Part shown: positions 1 to 7,545 of the stretch, one piece after another
Layout: the number at the start of each line of letters is the position of its first letter
How positions within the stretch are numbered: position 1 is the stretch's first letter
NCBI GenBank assembly: GCA_044224905.1
Contig: JBGAJN010000003.1
Location: forward strand, 124,001-188,000
DNA: 64,000 nucleotides
Reading direction: 5' to 3'
DNA from: JBGAJN01 sp044224905
GTDB lineage: Bacteria; Verrucomicrobiota; Verrucomicrobiia; Limisphaerales; JBGAJN01
Notes under the pieces: model-generated
Told to the model about the DNA's origin: nothing
Seen by the model: the letters and a program-made list of their open reading frames with translations, nothing else
Database searches by the model: none
Made by a program: the position numbers and the translations under genes

Positions 1-557
1 ACCTCGGCCGCACCGTCCGCGTCTTGCGCGAACCAGGCGGTACGCCCATCGGCGAGGAAATCCGTCACCTGCTCAAGCACAGCGAAGCTAACCGTGCGAT
101 GACTCCCGAGGCGGAGCTGCTCCTGATGAACGCGAGCCGCGCTCAACTCGTGCGCGAGGTCATCCGACCGGCGCTCGACGCCGGCGAAATCGTCTTGTGC
201 GATCGCTTCTACGATTCAACTGTTGCGTATCAGGGCTACGGACGCGGCTTGGATTTGGCGCACGTAAAAGCCGTGATCGATTTCGCTGTGGGTGAAACGC
301 GGCCCGATGTGACGCTGCTGTTAATGGTGCCGGTAGAGGTGAGTGAGGCTCGTCGGCTCGCGCGGGAAAGTGTTTCCGGCAAAGTGCGCGATCGATTTGA
401 AGAAGCGGATCGCGCCTTCTTCACTCGGGTGGAGCAGGGGTATCGCGCGTTGGCTTCGGCCGAACCTCGACGGGTAACTTCAATCGATGCCACCCAGTCG
501 ATTGAGGCCGTTGCGGATGCGGTCTGGCGCGCGGTGCAGTCGCAACTCACGCTCTGA
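1..557 (+). CDS. tmk: Thymidylate kinase, C-terminal part (5' truncated by window)
   Basis: The frame is open from the left edge (first full codon at base 3) and stops at TGA 555-557. Thymidylate kinase phosphorylates dTMP to dTDP in the cytoplasm. The visible part begins just after the missing P-loop with the TMK motif REPGGTPIGEEIR. It continues with DRFYDSTVAYQGYGRG, the DR-Y/F and nucleotide-binding segment typical of the family, and later has a DRFEEAD segment in the position of the lid/adenine contact region. The visible 185 or so residues fit a usual length of about 210, so only some 20-30 residues are lost upstream. The gene ends 4 bases before the convergent stop codon of the next gene, leaving no room for a separate terminator. 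Identification is firm; the start is not visible. Confidence 0.93.
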   Translation, partial: LGRTVRVLREPGGTPIGEEIRHLLKHSEANRAMTPEAELLLMNASRAQLVREVIRPALDAGEIVLCDRFYDSTVAYQGYGRGLDLAHVKAVIDFAVGETRPDVTLLLMVPVEVSEARRLARESVSGKVRDRFEEADRAFFTRVEQGYRALASAEPRRVTSIDATQSIEAVADAVWRAVQSQLTL

Positions 558-561
558 AGCG

Positions 562-1449
562 TCAGCGGCGCTGAGAGTCTTTCAACACGTCGGCGATCCA
601 TTCACGAACGCGACGCCGTTCCAGAATATCGCGAAGCACCCAATCGTCGCGGTGGTTTCGGTAGGGAATATCCACGAAAGTGAAAGCCCCGTTCTCGGCG
701 ACTTGGGCTAAATAACTTTTCGTCACCGCGGTGGATCCTTCCTGAGTGATGAATTGCGGCCGACCGTGGAGCCGTTGCAGGCGGGTGAGCGCCGAGGCCC
801 GGTCGGCGCCGGTGTAGGGCCAGGTGGTTTTGACTCCGTCGTAGTGACTGTGCGCAATGAAACCGCGCCAAAGCTTGGCAATCTCCTCGTCGTGCAGGCC
901 GAGGAAGTTACACGCGATTGCGCCGCGCGAGAATCCCGCAAGAAAAAGCGCGTTGGTATCGCCACCGAATTTTTCACAGACGTAGCGCACCGTGCGCTTG
1001 CAGTAAGTGACGGTCGTTTCCACGTCGCCCCACCAGACGTTTGCGTTCGCGAGCTGATTGTTGGTGATCTTCACGTAGGGCAGGCAGACCCAGATGAAAT
1101 TCGAGCCGCCTGAGATTCCGTAGCCGAGGTTGCTGCCATCGACGGTGCCGAGCGATACATCGCCGAACTTGTTCGAATAGTTGCCGTTGCCCGCGTATTC
1201 GAAAATCACCGGAAACTTTTTGTCCAGGCTCCAATTCGACGGCAGATAGAGCGCGTGATGAACCGCGGTGGTTTCGTATCCGGGAGTCACCGCTTTGACG
1301 CGCAGGCCGGGACGCGGAGCGCCTTCAACCATCCGAGGCGTCTCCAAATCCTTGGGAACACTTTTGAGATCGGGGAGTTCCGCGGCGGGGCTGGCGAAAG
1401 CGACGGCAATCGACGCAACGACGGAGGAAATTTTTGTGAAGCGGAGCAT
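562..1449 (-). CDS. Secreted alpha/beta hydrolase (esterase-like)
   Basis: A 295-residue protein with an N-terminal signal peptide (hydrophobic run around residues 9-20, ending in SPAAE). It is therefore probably exported to the periplasm or outside. The body reads as an alpha/beta hydrolase. A strand of the FPVIFEYAGNGNY type is followed by a nucleophile elbow GFSRG with Ser174, and a late NHRDDW segment can supply the catalytic His. The pattern resembles secreted esterases of the polyhydroxybutyrate-depolymerase or prolyl-oligopeptidase kind. The substrate cannot be told from the sequence. It sits convergent to tmk and downstream of the HtrA protease gene on the same strand, about 130 bases away, with a terminator between them, so it is probably transcribed separately. 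Family assignment is good; specific function is unknown. Confidence 0.75.
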   Translation of the reverse strand: MLRFTKISSVVASIAVAFASPAAELPDLKSVPKDLETPRMVEGAPRPGLRVKAVTPGYETTAVHHALYLPSNWSLDKKFPVIFEYAGNGNYSNKFGDVSLGTVDGSNLGYGISGGSNFIWVCLPYVKITNNQLANANVWWGDVETTVTYCKRTVRYVCEKFGGDTNALFLAGFSRGAIACNFLGLHDEEIAKLWRGFIAHSHYDGVKTTWPYTGADRASALTRLQRLHGRPQFITQEGSTAVTKSYLAQVAENGAFTFVDIPYRNHRDDWVLRDILERRRVREWIADVLKDSQRR

Positions 1450-1521
1450 GATGGCTGGTTGATGAGTGGCTAGACGTTTATGTGGCGCGCTGGCCTCGTT
1501 GTCGAGTGCGTCCTCGCGATG

Positions 1522-1559
1522 AAAAACAAAAGCGCGTCCATCGTTGCCGGTGGACGCGC
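1522..1559 (-). terminator. Rho-independent terminator of the HtrA gene
   Basis: On the minus strand a 9-bp stem (GCGCGTCCA with TGGACGCGC, 1532-1540 with 1551-1559) with a 10-base loop is followed by a T-rich tail (1522-1531). It lies 22 bases after the protease stop codon. Confidence 0.8.
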
Positions 1560-1581
1560 CTCTCTAGGACCGACGGGGAGG

Positions 1582-3051
1582 CTAATCGCCGTTGTCTTTG
1601 AGAATCTCGAGGCGGCGACCCGATTCGCCGATGACGTTGAGTTTCACTCCTTTCTTGGAGTTCACGTCTTTCATCGCATCCTTGAAGTCTTTCGCGTTGG
1701 TGACACTGCGACTGTTGACCTTCGTGATGATATCGCCGGGCTTGATATTGCGCTGAGCAGCGGGGCTGTCGTTTTCAACTTCGGTCACGATCACGCCCGA
1801 CACTTCGTCCACGCCGTATTCCTTGGCGACTTCTGGGGTGATAGTCTTGACGGTGAGACCGAGACTTTTGCTGTCTGCGTCCGCCGATTTCTTCGTGCCT
1901 TTGTTCATGGCAAACTGATCTTCCGGCAACTCTGCGGGCGACACTTTGACTTTGATGCGTTTGCCGTCGCGATAGACGTCGAGCGAAACGGGCGCGTTGA
2001 TTTTCTTCAGACGGATTTCGCCTTTAAGCTCCTGCACCGTGGCCACGGCCTTACCGTCCACCGTGAAGATCACATCGCCGGGTTCGAGTTGTGATTTTGC
2101 CGCCGGACCGTCGGGCAAGATCGCGCGGACCACGACGCCATTGGCGATTCCTTTCACGAGGTCGCGATAGTCTTTGTCCTCGGCCAGGGTTTGAATGCTG
2201 ATTCCCAACCAGGCGCGGGTGAATTTGCCATCGCTGATCAGTTTGTCGGCGACTTCTTTCGCGAGGTTGCTGGGAACGGCGAAACCGATGCCGGTGTCCA
2301 TGCCGCGAATGAGCGTGTTGATGCCGATCACTTCACTGTCCAGATTGACGAGCGGGCCGCCACTGTTGCCGGGATTGATCCGAGCATCGGTCTGGATGAA
2401 ATCCTGATCCATCATCATCGAGCTGGGGAGGATGCTACTGCGGCCCTTGGCGCTGACGTGACCGAACGTGACGCTGTAATCGAGATCAAACGGCGCACCG
2501 ATCGCGATGGCGAATTCGCCCACGCGGGTTTTGGCGGAGTCCGCGAGCTTCGCGGTCTTAAGGCCTTTCGCATCAATCTTGATCACCGCGATGTCGGACT
2601 GCTTGTCGATGCCTTGGACTTTGCCGGAGTACTCTTTGCCGTCCTTGAAGCGCACCGTGATTTTCTCGGCACCATCGACGACGTGGCCGTTGGTGAGAAT
2701 GTAACCGTCATCGCGAATTACCACGCCGGACCCTTGACCTTGCGGGGCGGGATGTGAGCCGCGGCGCTTGGGCGTGGACTTGAAGCGTTCCTTCAATTCG
2801 GGCGGCAGCATGTCGAAGAACGGAATGTCGCGTTCGAGCAGGCTTTGGCCGTCGTCGGGCTTGCCAACGACTTTGATTACGACGACAGCGGGTGAGACAT
2901 TGTCGGCGACTTCGATGAAGGCCTGGTTCAGTTGACGGGCGAGGTTGAGACTGGCGGAAGCTTCCTTCGCGCGGACGTGTGCCGGCGTAAGCAGGAGCGT
3001 GGCAGCGGCGAGGCAAACGGTAATTCGCTGGGCGATGGTTTTTGCGTTCAT
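1582..3051 (-). CDS. htrA: HtrA/Deg-family serine endoprotease with two PDZ domains
   Basis: A 489-residue periplasmic quality-control protease. It has a signal peptide (about residues 1-28, ending AHVRA). The trypsin-like domain carries the full triad: His123 in TNGHVV, Asp153 in SDIAVIKID and Ser230 in GNSGGPL. Two PDZ domains follow, roughly residues 281-375 (starting WLGISIQ) and 395-485, the second containing the GDIITKVN carboxylate-loop-like segment. Length and order match DegP/DegQ enzymes, which degrade or chaperone misfolded envelope proteins. The ATG at 3051 directly precedes the signal peptide. The gene is divergent from the zinc-ribbon gene and ends in a strong terminator. The choice between DegP, DegQ and DegS-like roles cannot be made from sequence alone, but two PDZ domains exclude DegS. 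Confidence 0.93.
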   Translation of the reverse strand: MNAKTIAQRITVCLAAATLLLTPAHVRAKEASASLNLARQLNQAFIEVADNVSPAVVVIKVVGKPDDGQSLLERDIPFFDMLPPELKERFKSTPKRRGSHPAPQGQGSGVVIRDDGYILTNGHVVDGAEKITVRFKDGKEYSGKVQGIDKQSDIAVIKIDAKGLKTAKLADSAKTRVGEFAIAIGAPFDLDYSVTFGHVSAKGRSSILPSSMMMDQDFIQTDARINPGNSGGPLVNLDSEVIGINTLIRGMDTGIGFAVPSNLAKEVADKLISDGKFTRAWLGISIQTLAEDKDYRDLVKGIANGVVVRAILPDGPAAKSQLEPGDVIFTVDGKAVATVQELKGEIRLKKINAPVSLDVYRDGKRIKVKVSPAELPEDQFAMNKGTKKSADADSKSLGLTVKTITPEVAKEYGVDEVSGVIVTEVENDSPAAQRNIKPGDIITKVNSRSVTNAKDFKDAMKDVNSKKGVKLNVIGESGRRLEILKDNGD

Positions 3052-3127
3052 AGTTTAAATTTTACATCCATTCGAGTGGGGTGATGGGAATTTGTTCAAA
3101 GATTCCGAAAGTTTCCGCTTCCGCGCG

Positions 3128-3156
3128 TTGACTTGGTTTCCGCGTGTCGATACGCT
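3128..3156 (+). promoter_or_regulatory. Probable sigma70-type promoter of the zinc-ribbon gene
   Basis: TTGACT (3128-3133), a 17-base spacer and TACGCT (3151-3156) lie 21 bases upstream of the ATG at 3178. Its position rules out the upstream in-frame TTG at 3133 as the start codon. Confidence 0.5.
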
Positions 3157-3177
3157 TGCCGACAGTCGAAAAAAATC

Positions 3178-3906
3178 ATGCTTCCCATCATAGAAAATCT
3201 TTTGGTGTTGCAGGAGTGCGACAGGAAACTTCTCCACGTGCAGTCTGAATTGGCGTCCGTCTCCCCGCGCCGAGAGGACTTGAAATCGAAAGCCGGCGGC
3301 TCCCAAACCGTGCTCGACACTGCCAAAACGAACGCGCAGAAAATCGAGAGCGATCGCAAGAAGCTCGAACTCGATGCCGAAGCGAAGCGTTCGCTCATTG
3401 AAAAGTATTCCCTGCAACAATTTCAAACCAAGAAGAACGAAGAGTTCCGCGCCCTTGCCCACGAGATCGAGGGTTGCAAGAAGGCCATCTTTGAATTGGA
3501 AAATCAGCAGATCGACCTGATGGAAAAGGCCGAGCAAGCCGCGAAGGAAGTAGCGAAGGCGACGCAGATCGCGAAGGAACTGAAAGCAGTTGCCGACGCC
3601 CAGATCGCCAACCTGGACAAGGCTGAAGTGGAGCTGAAACAGAAGGTCGCCGCGCTCCAGGCGGAGCGGTCGCAACTCGCCACGACCATCGAGGAAAGCG
3701 CGCTCGCCCGTTATGAACGCTTGCTGAAGCACAAGGGCGGCAACATCGTCGTGGGCATTGATCACGGAGTCTGCGGCGGCTGCCACATGAAGTTCCCGCA
3801 CCAGATCGTCGTCAGCTGCCAGGCGCAGGACGAGATCGTGACGTGCCCGAACTGCGGTCGCATTCTATTCTATCGCTCAGACATGAGCCTCGCGGTGGCG
3901 GAGTAG
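3178..3906 (+). CDS. Coiled-coil protein with C4-type zinc ribbon (zf-RING_7 family)
   Basis: A 242-residue protein. Residues about 15-180 are a charged, Lys/Glu/Ala-rich coiled coil with heptad-like spacing. The C-terminus (about residues 198-232) has a four-cysteine zinc ribbon, CGGC...CPNCG, followed by RILFY. This is the PF02591-type architecture, found in many bacteria; proposed roles involve nucleic-acid or tRNA binding but none is firmly established. The ATG at 3178 was chosen because a promoter-like sequence ends at 3156 and family homology begins at MLPIIENLL. An earlier TTG would add an implausible Cys/Arg-rich tail. No Shine-Dalgarno sequence is evident. A strong terminator follows 39 bases after the stop, and rnpB comes next. 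Confidence 0.85.
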   Translation: MLPIIENLLVLQECDRKLLHVQSELASVSPRREDLKSKAGGSQTVLDTAKTNAQKIESDRKKLELDAEAKRSLIEKYSLQQFQTKKNEEFRALAHEIEGCKKAIFELENQQIDLMEKAEQAAKEVAKATQIAKELKAVADAQIANLDKAEVELKQKVAALQAERSQLATTIEESALARYERLLKHKGGNIVVGIDHGVCGGCHMKFPHQIVVSCQAQDEIVTCPNCGRILFYRSDMSLAVAE

Positions 3907-3944
3907 GGCTTACCCCTCGCTGCCAGCGACATTCGGATTTCATC

Positions 3945-3983
3945 GGCCAAGCGTTGTCCTTCGGGAGAATGCTTGGCCTTTTT
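3945..3983 (+). terminator. Rho-independent terminator with UUCG tetraloop
   Basis: A 15-bp stem starting GGCCAAGC and closing GCTTGGCC, with one mismatch and a TTCG loop, is followed by TTTTT (3979-3983). It terminates the zinc-ribbon transcript before rnpB. Confidence 0.88.
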
Positions 3984-4005
3984 CATTGATGGGATTTCGC
4001 GCCGC

Positions 4006-4033
4006 TTGCTTTCCGCCGTACCTCCCGTAAGGT
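4006..4033 (+). promoter_or_regulatory. Probable rnpB promoter
   Basis: TTGCTT (4006-4011), a 16-base spacer and TAAGGT (4028-4033) lie 12 bases before the predicted 5' end of the RNase P RNA helix P1 at 4045. The distance fits transcription starting at or just before P1. Confidence 0.5.
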
Positions 4034-4044
4034 CTCCTCGCTTT

Positions 4045-4447
4045 GATTCTGGCGGGGCGGAGAATCGCTCCCAGCTTCGGCTGGGGGAGGAAAGTCCGAA
4101 CTCCGCAGGGCGCGGTGCCGCGTAACTCCGACTTGTCGGAGATACACGCGGGCGGCGTGGGCGAGAGCCCATCCGACGGAAAGTGCCACAGAAACTTAAA
4201 CCGCCGGCGCGGGGAAACCCGTTCCGGTAAGGGTGCAAAGGTGCGGTAAGAGCGCACCGCCCGAAGCGCAAGCAACGGGGCACGGAAAACCCCACCGGGA
4301 GCAAGGCCAAATAGGGAACCCAGAAGCGGCCCGCTTCGCGCTCCGTTTCGACGGAACAGGTTCCGGGTATAGGCTGCTCAGACAAATGATTCTCTCCGGC
4401 GCGCAAGCGACGCAGACAGAATTCGGCTTACAGCCCTGCCGGAGTCA
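4045..4447 (+). ncRNA. rnpB: RNase P RNA, bacterial type A-like
   Basis: This is the catalytic RNA that matures tRNA 5' ends. The universally conserved 5' P4 region GAGGAAAGTCCG is at about 4087-4098. Its 3' partner ACAGAATTCGGCTTA is at 4416-4430, and an ACAGAAA segment lies near 4187. The two ends form a 13-bp helix P1 (4045-4057 with 4434-4446, with G-T wobbles), which fixes the boundaries. The length of about 403 nt is normal for type A. A few open reading frames cross this region by chance and are not coding. No clear intrinsic terminator follows within the next 100 bases, so the 3' end may be produced by processing. Confidence 0.95.
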
Positions 4448-4535
4448 AAGCATTCGGGGCGTCCGTGAGACCGGCGGCGTCCATTTTGAGGAGAAGCTCA
4501 GCGCAAAATTGGCTTCGTCTAGTGCAACTGTCGGC

Positions 4536-4563
4536 TTGCCGCCAAGCCTTTGTGAATTACGCT
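4536..4563 (+). promoter_or_regulatory. Possible promoter of the haem operon
   Basis: TTGCCG (4536-4541), 16 bases and TACGCT (4558-4563, the same -10 hexamer as at 3151) lie immediately before the GTG at 4570, which would make the first gene almost leaderless. The match is weak. Confidence 0.28.
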
Positions 4564-4569
4564 GTGCGC

Positions 4570-5400
4570 GTGAATTTGCTGACCGATCGACAATCGTTCT
4601 TTGTCGCCGTGGCTTTGTACGGCGTCAGTTCCTTGTACTCGATCTTCCTTCTCCGTCAGGGATTCCGTGAGGATAATCGGATCAACTATTTCCTCATTGT
4701 CGGCGGCTTTCTGTTCACCACGTTGGCGATGGTTCAACGCGGCTTCTCCCTGTCCCGCTGCCCGATCAATAATCTTTTCGAAGCCACGATGTTTTTCGTG
4801 TGGAGCATCGGGGCGGTGTATCTGGTCTTTGGCATCTGGTCGCGGGTGCGGTTCCTGGGAGCGTTTACGTCGCCGGTGTTGTTCGGTATGGGTGTGTTCG
4901 CGTTGATGCCGTCGCTCGATCCGCCGCACAGTGGTCGACCGGAATTCGCGGGAGCTTGGCCGAGCTTGCACGCGGCGCTGATCCTTCTCGCTTACGGAGC
5001 GTTCGGTTTGAGCTGCGCTTCGGGCGCGATGTATCTGATGCAGGAACGGAACCTGAAGTTCAATAAGCTCCGCGCCGCGTTGTCACGCCTGCCGCCGATC
5101 CAGCGATTGGAAAGTGTCACGAGCGGATTGACCCTCGGCGGTTTCGCACTGCTCACGGCCGGCCTGCTGATCGCGCCGCTGATTCTGCACCGGCAACAAG
5201 AACTCATCGCTTACGTGCGCAGCGACGCGAAGTTTCTTTGGTCGGTGTTCGTTTGGTTTCTCTACTTTTCGCTCGTCGCGTCGCGGTGGTTTTTCGGCCA
5301 GCACGGCAAGCGCCTCGCGTGGGGCGCCGTGGGAAGCTTCGTGTTCGTGCTGACCACTTTCTGGGGATTCAACCTGCTGTCGCCTATTCACAACCCCTGA
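4570..5400 (+). CDS. CcsA/HemX-like integral membrane protein, cytochrome c assembly family
   Basis: About 276 residues with roughly eight hydrophobic membrane segments. The C-terminal half matches the HemX/CcsA/CcmC pattern: a SLHAALILLAYGAFGLS helix, then FLWSVFVWFLYFSLVAS, a GKR...AWG turn, and a last helix ending TTFWGFNLL. HemX-type proteins precede hemA in many bacteria and affect glutamyl-tRNA reductase level. CcsA relatives handle haem for cytochrome c maturation. The start is uncertain: GTG 4570 (MNLLTDRQ) gives a normal N-terminus, GTG 4564 is an alternative, and the frame is open further upstream but overlaps the end of rnpB. The stop codon is one base from the hemA ATG, so the two genes are certainly co-transcribed. 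Choosing between HemX and CcsA is not possible here. Confidence 0.8.
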   Translation: MNLLTDRQSFFVAVALYGVSSLYSIFLLRQGFREDNRINYFLIVGGFLFTTLAMVQRGFSLSRCPINNLFEATMFFVWSIGAVYLVFGIWSRVRFLGAFTSPVLFGMGVFALMPSLDPPHSGRPEFAGAWPSLHAALILLAYGAFGLSCASGAMYLMQERNLKFNKLRAALSRLPPIQRLESVTSGLTLGGFALLTAGLLIAPLILHRQQELIAYVRSDAKFLWSVFVWFLYFSLVASRWFFGQHGKRLAWGAVGSFVFVLTTFWGFNLLSPIHNP

Positions 5401-5401
5401 T

Positions 5402-6460
5402 ATGCCCATCGTCGTTCTTGGCATCAGTCATCGCACGTCACCTGTCACGGTGCGGGAGCGGTTTGCCTTCAACGAAGCTGAGGCGCCGGCGATCTTCGAG
5501 AAGTTGCGCACTGCGGGACTCGCACAGGAGGCGGTCATCCTCTCGACCTGCAACCGCGTCGAAATCTACGTCGCCACCGACGGCGACGAGCGCCAGGTGC
5601 TCGACGGCATGCGCAAGTTTCTCCTCGCCGAACGCCAGATCACGGAGCCGGTCGACGAATTTCTTTACGCCCACGGCGATGGGAAGAGCTTGGAACACTT
5701 GTTCAAGGTAGCGTCGGGCCTCGACTCGATGGTGCTCGGCGAAACGGAAATTCTCGGCCAACTCAAGAAAGCCTACGATCTCGCGTTGCAGCACAAGGCC
5801 ACTGGCGGCCGGCTCAACAAGGCGTTCCAAAAAGCCTTCAACGTCGCCAAGCAAATCCGCACCGAGACCGCGATCCAGCGCGGTGCGACGTCAGTCGCCG
5901 CCGTCGCGGTGGAACTCGCCGAGAAGATTTTCAACACCTTGAGCGATCGCCAAGTGATGGTCATCGGTGCCGGCGAAACCAGTGAGAAGGCCGCCCGTGC
6001 GTTGCTCAGTCGCGGTGCGCACAGTGTGATCGTGTCGAATCGTTCCCATGATCGTGCTGTGGCTCTCGCCACCGAACTCAATGGTCGCGCGGTTTCTTTC
6101 GAAGATTGGCCGAAAGAATTCGAGAAGATCGACATTGTCATCAGCAGCACCAGCGCGCCGCATTACGTGCTCGACCGCGCGAAGCTCGAACCACTGATGA
6201 GGCGCCGCAATGGCCGTCCGCTCCTGCTCATCGATATCGCCGTGCCGCGCGACATCGATCCCGAAGTAAATTTTCTCAGCGACGTTTACCTCTACAATAT
6301 CGACGACCTCCAGGCCATCGCCGAGGATTACCTCAAGCAGCGCAAGGAAGAGATCGCCCGCTGCGAAGCCATCATCCGCGCCAAAGCGGCTGAACTCCGC
6401 GCCCAACGTCCGCCACCGCCCGGCGCGAGCAGCCAGCGTCCGGCTTTCGGCCACGAATGA
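5402..6460 (+). CDS. hemA: Glutamyl-tRNA reductase
   Basis: HemA reduces glutamyl-tRNA(Glu) to glutamate-1-semialdehyde, the first committed step of C5-pathway tetrapyrrole synthesis. The catalytic Cys50 is in STCNRVEIY. The substrate segment GLDSMVLGETEILGQLK follows at about residue 104. A Rossmann NADPH domain (VMVIGAGETSEKAA) begins near residue 185. At 352 residues it is shorter than the usual 410-450. The C-terminal dimerisation helices are reduced and replaced by a short Pro-rich end (RPPPPGASS), so the helical spine may be minimal. It begins one base after the ccsA/hemX-like stop and is followed by hemC after 36 bases, forming a haem operon. Confidence 0.95.
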   Translation: MPIVVLGISHRTSPVTVRERFAFNEAEAPAIFEKLRTAGLAQEAVILSTCNRVEIYVATDGDERQVLDGMRKFLLAERQITEPVDEFLYAHGDGKSLEHLFKVASGLDSMVLGETEILGQLKKAYDLALQHKATGGRLNKAFQKAFNVAKQIRTETAIQRGATSVAAVAVELAEKIFNTLSDRQVMVIGAGETSEKAARALLSRGAHSVIVSNRSHDRAVALATELNGRAVSFEDWPKEFEKIDIVISSTSAPHYVLDRAKLEPLMRRRNGRPLLLIDIAVPRDIDPEVNFLSDVYLYNIDDLQAIAEDYLKQRKEEIARCEAIIRAKAAELRAQRPPPPGASSQRPAFGHE

Positions 6461-6496
6461 CGCGACATCGCCACGTCGAACCACCGCAACTGAATC

Positions 6497-7468
6497 TTGA
6501 AAGAATCGCCCGTCATCATCGCCAGCCGTGGAAGCGCCCTCGCTCTCGCGCAAGCCAACCTTGTACTCGCGCAATGCCGCGCCGCGTTTCCAACGCTCAC
6601 GTTTGAGATCAAGATTTTCAAAACCACAGGCGACAAACTCCAGACGGTCTCGTTGACTGACTCCGGGAAATCATTGCCGAAGGGGCTTTTCACGAAGGAG
6701 CTCGAAGTCGCGTTGTTGAATCGTGAAGCTGATTTCGCCGTGCACAGCTTGAAGGATCTGCCGACCGAATTGCCCGAAGGACTCAAGCTCACTGCCGTCA
6801 GCGAACGTGAAGATGTGCGCGACGTTTTGATTTATTCGGAGCGGAAAGTCGGCGCGAAAGCCGGGCTCGGCGTGAAGGATTTGCCGCCGGGCGCGTGCGT
6901 CGGTACGAGCAGCACGCGACGCCGCATGCAATTGCTCGCGTTGCGTCCCGATCTTAAAGTCGTGGAAATTCGCGGCAACGTCGGCACGCGCTTGCGCAAG
7001 CTTGCCGAGCAACCGGAGCTTCACGCGACGATCCTTGCCGCCGCTGGATTAAAGCGACTTGGTTTTCAAATTCTAGCCGACGGGCGATTGAGTTCGAGCG
7101 ATCCCGCCGCCATTCCCGCGGGCATTCGTGCGACGTTGCTTCCGCTCGATGAAATGCTTCCCTGCGTCGGCCAAGCAGCGCTCGGTTACGAAAGCCGCGT
7201 GGACGATCCGCGCATCGACGCCGTCCTCGCCAAATTGAACGACCCCGCGACGTTCGCGAGCGTGGGAGCTGAGCGGGCGTTGCTTCGCTCCATGGGCGGC
7301 GGCTGCCTCGCGCCCATCGCGGCGCACGGCGAAGTCAAGTCGGGCAAGGTTCATGTGCGCGCCGTCTGGTTTCCTGACGAACGCGCGCGTCGCACTGAAG
7401 GCAACGAATCCGTAAACGGAGCTGAGCTGTTGGGCTCTCGTCTGGCAAAGGAATTGAAAGCGCAATGA
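6497..7468 (+). CDS. hemC: Porphobilinogen deaminase (hydroxymethylbilane synthase)
   Basis: This enzyme condenses four porphobilinogens into hydroxymethylbilane. It has 323 residues, a normal length. IASRGSALALAQA lies at the N-terminus, HSLKDLPTELPEGL at about residues 83-97, and the Arg-rich TSSTRRRMQL at about 138. Cys270 in SMGGGCLAPIAAHG carries the dipyrromethane cofactor. The only sensible start is TTG at 6497, two codons before the conserved N-terminus. It is the third gene of the haem operon, 36 bases after hemA, and hemC is followed by the fused cobA-hemD gene. Confidence 0.95.
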   Translation: MKESPVIIASRGSALALAQANLVLAQCRAAFPTLTFEIKIFKTTGDKLQTVSLTDSGKSLPKGLFTKELEVALLNREADFAVHSLKDLPTELPEGLKLTAVSEREDVRDVLIYSERKVGAKAGLGVKDLPPGACVGTSSTRRRMQLLALRPDLKVVEIRGNVGTRLRKLAEQPELHATILAAAGLKRLGFQILADGRLSSSDPAAIPAGIRATLLPLDEMLPCVGQAALGYESRVDDPRIDAVLAKLNDPATFASVGAERALLRSMGGGCLAPIAAHGEVKSGKVHVRAVWFPDERARRTEGNESVNGAELLGSRLAKELKAQ

Positions 7469-7545
7469 ACAAATCATGGTGCTTTCTTTTGCGTTGGGTA
7501 ACTCCGCGTTGAGCGCTCGCCGATTTGCGAACTGATAATTTTTAC

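Noticed and set aside
3055..3801. Minus-strand frame opposite the zinc-ribbon gene, and 7474-8619 opposite cobA-hemD
   Set aside because: Both overlap well-supported genes completely and show no recognisable motif.
4233..4670. Plus-strand reading frames across the RNase P RNA
   Set aside because: The region folds as RNase P RNA with conserved P4 and a closing P1 helix; the frames are accidental.
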